The notes beneath the pieces are model-generated. The model was given only the letters and a program-made list of their open reading frames with translations, was not told the DNA's origin and made no database searches. A DNA stretch of 64,000 nucleotides from Saprospiraceae bacterium (GTDB lineage Bacteria > Bacteroidota > Bacteroidia > Chitinophagales > Saprospiraceae): contig JADJXD010000001.1 in assembly GCA_016715985.1 (NCBI GenBank), forward strand, positions 1,550,001-1,614,000, given 5' to 3'. The first letter of the stretch is position 1; each line of letters starts with the position of its first letter. A program made the translations under genes and the position numbers. Below, piece after piece: positions 60,559-64,000 of this stretch.

Positions 60559-61392
60559 TTATATCGAATTCTCTTTATCCTTGCAATTTTTCCGAAGCAA
60601 GACACCCATCCCGATACTATGATTTTTTCTTAAAAACAGATTTTTATCCAGATACAAAAAGAAATCAGTCAGGAAGGCTAACGCAGGAACAGATGCTGTT
60701 TTAGGTCGAATAGTCAGGGTATTGTTATTGGACTCATTGATATTTATCCGGTTGCTCTTAAAAAAGTACTGAAATAAGCCCGTCCAGTACATTTCAATCA
60801 AGCCGATCATGTATCCACCCAAGGGTTTTGAAGCAATAATCTGAAAACCATATTGAGTAGATAATTGACAAAATTCATCGTAGTCTATCAGATAATCATG
60901 CCCAAATGCATAGGCACCCTGCTGAATAAAAGGCATTTTTTTACCTGATAATCCGGCTACATAATTGACGGGGTCATAAGTGAACGGAAAATTCGCTGAC
61001 GGAAATGTCATCACCAAATGTCCGTCCTGCTTCAATATTCTTGCGATTTCTTTCATCAGCAATTCCGGTTGACCGACATGTTCTATCACTTCGGTGCAAA
61101 CGATCATATCAAAAGTATTCGCTTCATAACCGGTTGCCAGCGCATCTTTTACTTCGTATCTGATATTGGATGCGGATTGGTTGATACTTTTTGCCACATT
61201 GATATCGCCTTCATTGATATCAGTGGCTGTCAATATATCCGCATATTTTGCCAATGCCTGATCATAATCCCCTTCTCCGGTGCCCAGATTCAGGAGATGC
61301 CCGCATGACTTTGTGGATGTGATGGCAGATACCTGATCCATAACAAAACGGTATCGATTTCGAAAAGTAGGTAACAGGTGTTTAAAACTCAT
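60559..61392 (-). CDS. class I SAM-dependent methyltransferase
   Basis: 277 residues. SAM-binding motif I HLLNLGTGEGDYDQALAK, acidic ATDINEGD, then NTFDMIVCTEVIEHVGQPELL and ILKQDGHLVMTFPS, the pattern of UbiE/COQ5-like enzymes. A hydrophobic C-terminal half (GLIEMYWTGLFQYFF) hints at membrane contact or a lipid or sugar substrate. Substrate not deducible. Its TAA stop lies inside the dispersed repeat. Confidence 0.88.
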   Translation of the reverse strand: MSFKHLLPTFRNRYRFVMDQVSAITSTKSCGHLLNLGTGEGDYDQALAKYADILTATDINEGDINVAKSINQSASNIRYEVKDALATGYEANTFDMIVCTEVIEHVGQPELLMKEIARILKQDGHLVMTFPSANFPFTYDPVNYVAGLSGKKMPFIQQGAYAFGHDYLIDYDEFCQLSTQYGFQIIASKPLGGYMIGLIEMYWTGLFQYFFKSNRININESNNNTLTIRPKTASVPALAFLTDFFLYLDKNLFLRKNHSIGMGVLLRKNCKDKENSI

Positions 61393-61624
61393 GAAGATTA
61401 AGAGTGAAAATTAACTTAATCAATTTCAAAGCACAATATAAGGATTTATTGTAACTGCGGAATTCAAATAACATTAGCTTATAAAACTTATTAAATCAAA
61501 ACAACTAAATGTATTTCAACAGTTAATTCCGGCATTTAGTAAAGAATTTACTGTAGTTTACTTAACTCGTTAATATCAAACGGTTGATATTATCAAATTT
61601 GAGACATCAATAAAAGCTCATGAA

Positions 61625-64000
61625 ATGAAATATTTAAATTTTTTATTATTGCTCTTATTAGTTAATGGATTATTTGCACAAAACGTAGGAGTAAATACTG
61701 ACTCACCGGAAGCTTCACTGGACATAGATGGTGACTTGGCGTTAAGGGTTGCTGCTTTGACATTGGTAGGAGGTCCAAATCACGATGTAGATGTAACTAC
61801 AATTAAGAAAACCATTTATAAAATAACAGGACCCATAGTAACTTTTGACATTACAGGATTAACAGGTGGTGTAGATGGCCGGATCTTAACCCTGATGAAT
61901 GATTCCGGTTATGAAATGGTAATCAAACATGAAGATGCCGGAAGTTTGGTGACCAACCAGATCATCACAGGTACATTAGGTGAAATTATCGTTCCGGCGC
62001 AATCATTAATTACTTTTGTTTACGACCCAGTGTTGACCAAATGGCGGGTGACTTCAGTAAGTTCTTCTTCTCCCGGTGACGGAGTATGGCAAATCAATGG
62101 AAATGCCGGGACTAATTCCGGCCATTTTATTGGTACTACTGACGCCCAACCGCTTCGGTTCAGGGTTGATGACGAACATGCAGGAGCCATTAGTTTGAAT
62201 GCATCTGTTTCTCTGGGCTTACACGCTTTGGAAAATAATACATCCGGCACGAGCAACTCTGCTTTTGGGGAATATTCACTTTTTTCAAACACCACAGGAT
62301 TTGGCAATACAGCGTTGGGATATCTCAGCCTTGCCAATAATACGTCCGGTAATGAAAATATTGGTGTTGGGAATCAGGCTTTATATAATAATACCACAGG
62401 TTTTAATAATATTGCTTTAGGTACATCTGCACTGTATTTGAATACCGAAGGTTACAATAACATTGCAACCGGTTACAATGCACTTCTTTCTAATACAACC
62501 GGGCACTCAAATATTGCAACCGGATATAATGCGCTGTACGATAATACAACAGGAATATATAATACTGCCACAGGCATATCTGCTTTAGAAAATAATACAA
62601 CGGGATACCATAATGTTGCTTGCGGTCCTTTTTCCCTTTATTCAAATACAACGGGAAATGACAATGTTGCTATTGGAGTATATACACTTACAACTAATAC
62701 TACAGGTGTTGATAATACCGCAACCGGAAATTCGGCACTCAGATTTAATACAATAGGGAGTGCCAACGTTGCAACCGGAAATTATTCACTTTATTCAAAT
62801 ACAGTTGGGAATTATAACGTGGCTGCCGGATATGAATCACTTTATTCAAATACTTCAGGTTCCCATAACACAGCAAGTGGTTGGAAGACCCTTTATAGCA
62901 ATACTTCAGGAAATTGGAATACAGCTGTCGGAAGGTCAGCACTTTTCGCAAACACAACGGGTAATTATAATTGTGCCATTGGTTATCAGGCACTGGTTTC
63001 GAATACGACGGGTACTGGCAATATTGCAAATGGTAGCGGAGCACTTTATTCCAATACAACAGGATGGCATAATATTGCTTTAGGGAGTTCCGCACTTGGT
63101 TCTAATACAAATGGTTCAGACAATTTCGCTGCAGGAGATCAAACACTTTATTCCAATACAACCGGGCAAAGAAACATTGCTGCCGGACATCAAGCACTTT
63201 ATTCCAATACGCTCGGGAGTAACAATATTGCCCTTGGGTTTAGGTCACTTTATTCCAATACAACCGGGAATTCCAATACAGCAATTAGCTATGAGTCAAT
63301 GATGAATAATACAACCGGCAACAATAATGTTGCCCAAGGTTCAGAAGCATTAAAATTCAATACCTTAGGAAGTTTTAACATTGCAATAGGCAAAAGTGTA
63401 TTGCAAAACAACACGACAGGTATTTACAACGTAGGTGTTGGAACCAATGCATTAATATTAAACACCACTGGTTCCTTTAGTAGTTGTTTTGGCTATAATG
63501 CTTATCCTGTTACAAATGACTCCATTGCAAATTATACAGGAATCGGTTTTGGTGTAGGCACTGTAAACAGCACATCAAATATGGTAGAAATAGGAAATGC
63601 AAGTGTAAGTGTCATCAGGGGTCAGGTAAATTTTACGACCTACAGTGATCGCCGGATCAAAAAAAACATACAGGAGAATGTTCCGGGACTGGAATTTATA
63701 AATAAGTTGAAGCCGGTCACCTACTACCTGGATTTACATCAACAAAATGCCATGATGTACGGCACTGAAAAACCCGACACTTTGGATTGGGAAGGTAAAT
63801 ATGATCTGGAGAAAGTATTGATGACAGGATTTATTGCTCAGGATGTGGAGGAGGCTGCCAGGGAAGTTAATTATGATTTTAACGGTGTATCCAAGCCGAA
63901 AAGTGAAAACGATTTATACGGTGTACAGTATGCAAGTTTTGTAGTTCCGTTGGTCAAAGCGGTGCAGGAACAACAGGACATGATTAAAATTTTGCAGCAA
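61625..64000 (+). CDS. secreted 17-residue-repeat protein with endosialidase-type (S74) chaperone domain, 3' end cut
   Basis: 792 codons, open at the window end. The ATG at 61625 is used; the ATG at 61620 meets a stop after one codon. Signal peptide FLLLLLLVNGLFAQ. Residues 20-200 are a beta-rich head. Residues 201-625 are 25 tandem 17-residue repeats of the form ALYSNTTGxxNIAxGxx. After a linker comes the intramolecular chaperone domain starting YSDRRIKKNIQENV (codon 673), with KLKPVTYYLD and TGFIAQDVEEAAREV. In phage tail fibres this domain trims itself after trimerisation, so a trimeric surface fibre is the likely architecture. Ligand unknown. Confidence 0.9.
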   Translation, partial: MKYLNFLLLLLLVNGLFAQNVGVNTDSPEASLDIDGDLALRVAALTLVGGPNHDVDVTTIKKTIYKITGPIVTFDITGLTGGVDGRILTLMNDSGYEMVIKHEDAGSLVTNQIITGTLGEIIVPAQSLITFVYDPVLTKWRVTSVSSSSPGDGVWQINGNAGTNSGHFIGTTDAQPLRFRVDDEHAGAISLNASVSLGLHALENNTSGTSNSAFGEYSLFSNTTGFGNTALGYLSLANNTSGNENIGVGNQALYNNTTGFNNIALGTSALYLNTEGYNNIATGYNALLSNTTGHSNIATGYNALYDNTTGIYNTATGISALENNTTGYHNVACGPFSLYSNTTGNDNVAIGVYTLTTNTTGVDNTATGNSALRFNTIGSANVATGNYSLYSNTVGNYNVAAGYESLYSNTSGSHNTASGWKTLYSNTSGNWNTAVGRSALFANTTGNYNCAIGYQALVSNTTGTGNIANGSGALYSNTTGWHNIALGSSALGSNTNGSDNFAAGDQTLYSNTTGQRNIAAGHQALYSNTLGSNNIALGFRSLYSNTTGNSNTAISYESMMNNTTGNNNVAQGSEALKFNTLGSFNIAIGKSVLQNNTTGIYNVGVGTNALILNTTGSFSSCFGYNAYPVTNDSIANYTGIGFGVGTVNSTSNMVEIGNASVSVIRGQVNFTTYSDRRIKKNIQENVPGLEFINKLKPVTYYLDLHQQNAMMYGTEKPDTLDWEGKYDLEKVLMTGFIAQDVEEAAREVNYDFNGVSKPKSENDLYGVQYASFVVPLVKAVQEQQDMIKILQQ
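62225..63499 (+). repeat. 25 tandem 51-bp coding repeats
   Basis: Exactly 25 units of 17 codons with no length change, encoding [A/S/T]LxxNTTGxxNxAxGxx. Asn5, Gly8, Asn11 and Gly15 are the most constant positions. Confidence 0.92.

Noticed and set aside
62020..63302. Several open frames on both strands inside the 17-residue repeat region (for example 62745-63095 minus)
   Set aside because: Open only because the 51-bp repeat lacks stops in other frames; the plus-strand frame with signal peptide, repeats and S74 domain is the real gene.

Overview
The window is AT-rich chromosomal DNA from a member of the Bacteroidota, most likely a Saprospiraceae- or Chitinophagia-like relative. The evidence is: at least six large secreted proteins that end in type IX secretion (T9SS) sorting domains; promoter -7 boxes of the TAnnTTTG type, one with a perfectly spaced TTTG -33 box; several Bacteroidota-typical families (DUF4293, DUF4407, DUF3943, OstA-like, BatE-like); and many genes without a clear Shine-Dalgarno sequence. 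I saw no tRNA, rRNA, CRISPR array, prophage or replication origin.

Layout. 1-7976 holds housekeeping genes: a TauE/SafE permease cut by the window edge, methylmalonyl-CoA epimerase, a type-B T9SS protein, aroQ and recQ on the minus strand, then kdsD (Kdo pathway) on the plus strand. 8322-16868 holds a T9SS protein, DUF4293, an FAD oxidoreductase behind a textbook promoter with a 161-bp palindromic (MITE-like) element inserted just downstream, an OstA-like envelope protein, a TPR/SH3 protein and DUF4407. 17133-23558 holds an SbcC-type ATPase without an adjacent sbcD and a secreted protein with three plant-like LRR blocks. 23592-29160 is a phenylacetate-type locus: an enoyl-CoA hydratase and paaZ, split by an inserted DUF4062/GHKL/winged-helix gene beside a decayed second copy of the paaZ 3' end. 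29347-32475 is an envelope sugar cluster with two glycosyltransferases and an LpxH-like phosphatase. 32970-40844 holds small lipoproteins, TPR, rhodanese and PASTA proteins, a multidomain secreted metalloprotease and a phosphopantetheinyl transferase. 40945-42413 is a complete IS4-like element with a 9-bp target duplication, landed directly upstream of a WD40 gene. 43401-47383 holds DUF3943 and a cohesin-like T9SS protein.

47600-59200 is the most accessory part. It contains two tandem paralogous PIN-toxin modules bracketed by structured palindromic repeats, an OmpA/ice-binding-domain operon whose adhesin carries eight Ig-like repeats, a MazEF module, a type-B T9SS protein and an RHH-MazF module. 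The end holds a nucleoid-associated protein, a methyltransferase and a secreted protein with 25 exact-period 17-residue repeats followed by an endosialidase-type (S74) chaperone domain, cut by the window end.

Main themes are cell-surface display through T9SS, envelope glycolipid and LPS synthesis (kdsD, OstA, LpxH-like, glycosyltransferases), and small mobile or selfish DNA (IS, MITE, two dispersed-repeat families, four toxin-antitoxin pairs). The most interesting places are the paaZ tail replacement with its DUF4062 fusion gene and the repeat-bracketed toxin island. All functional names come from motif recognition by eye; no database search was possible.
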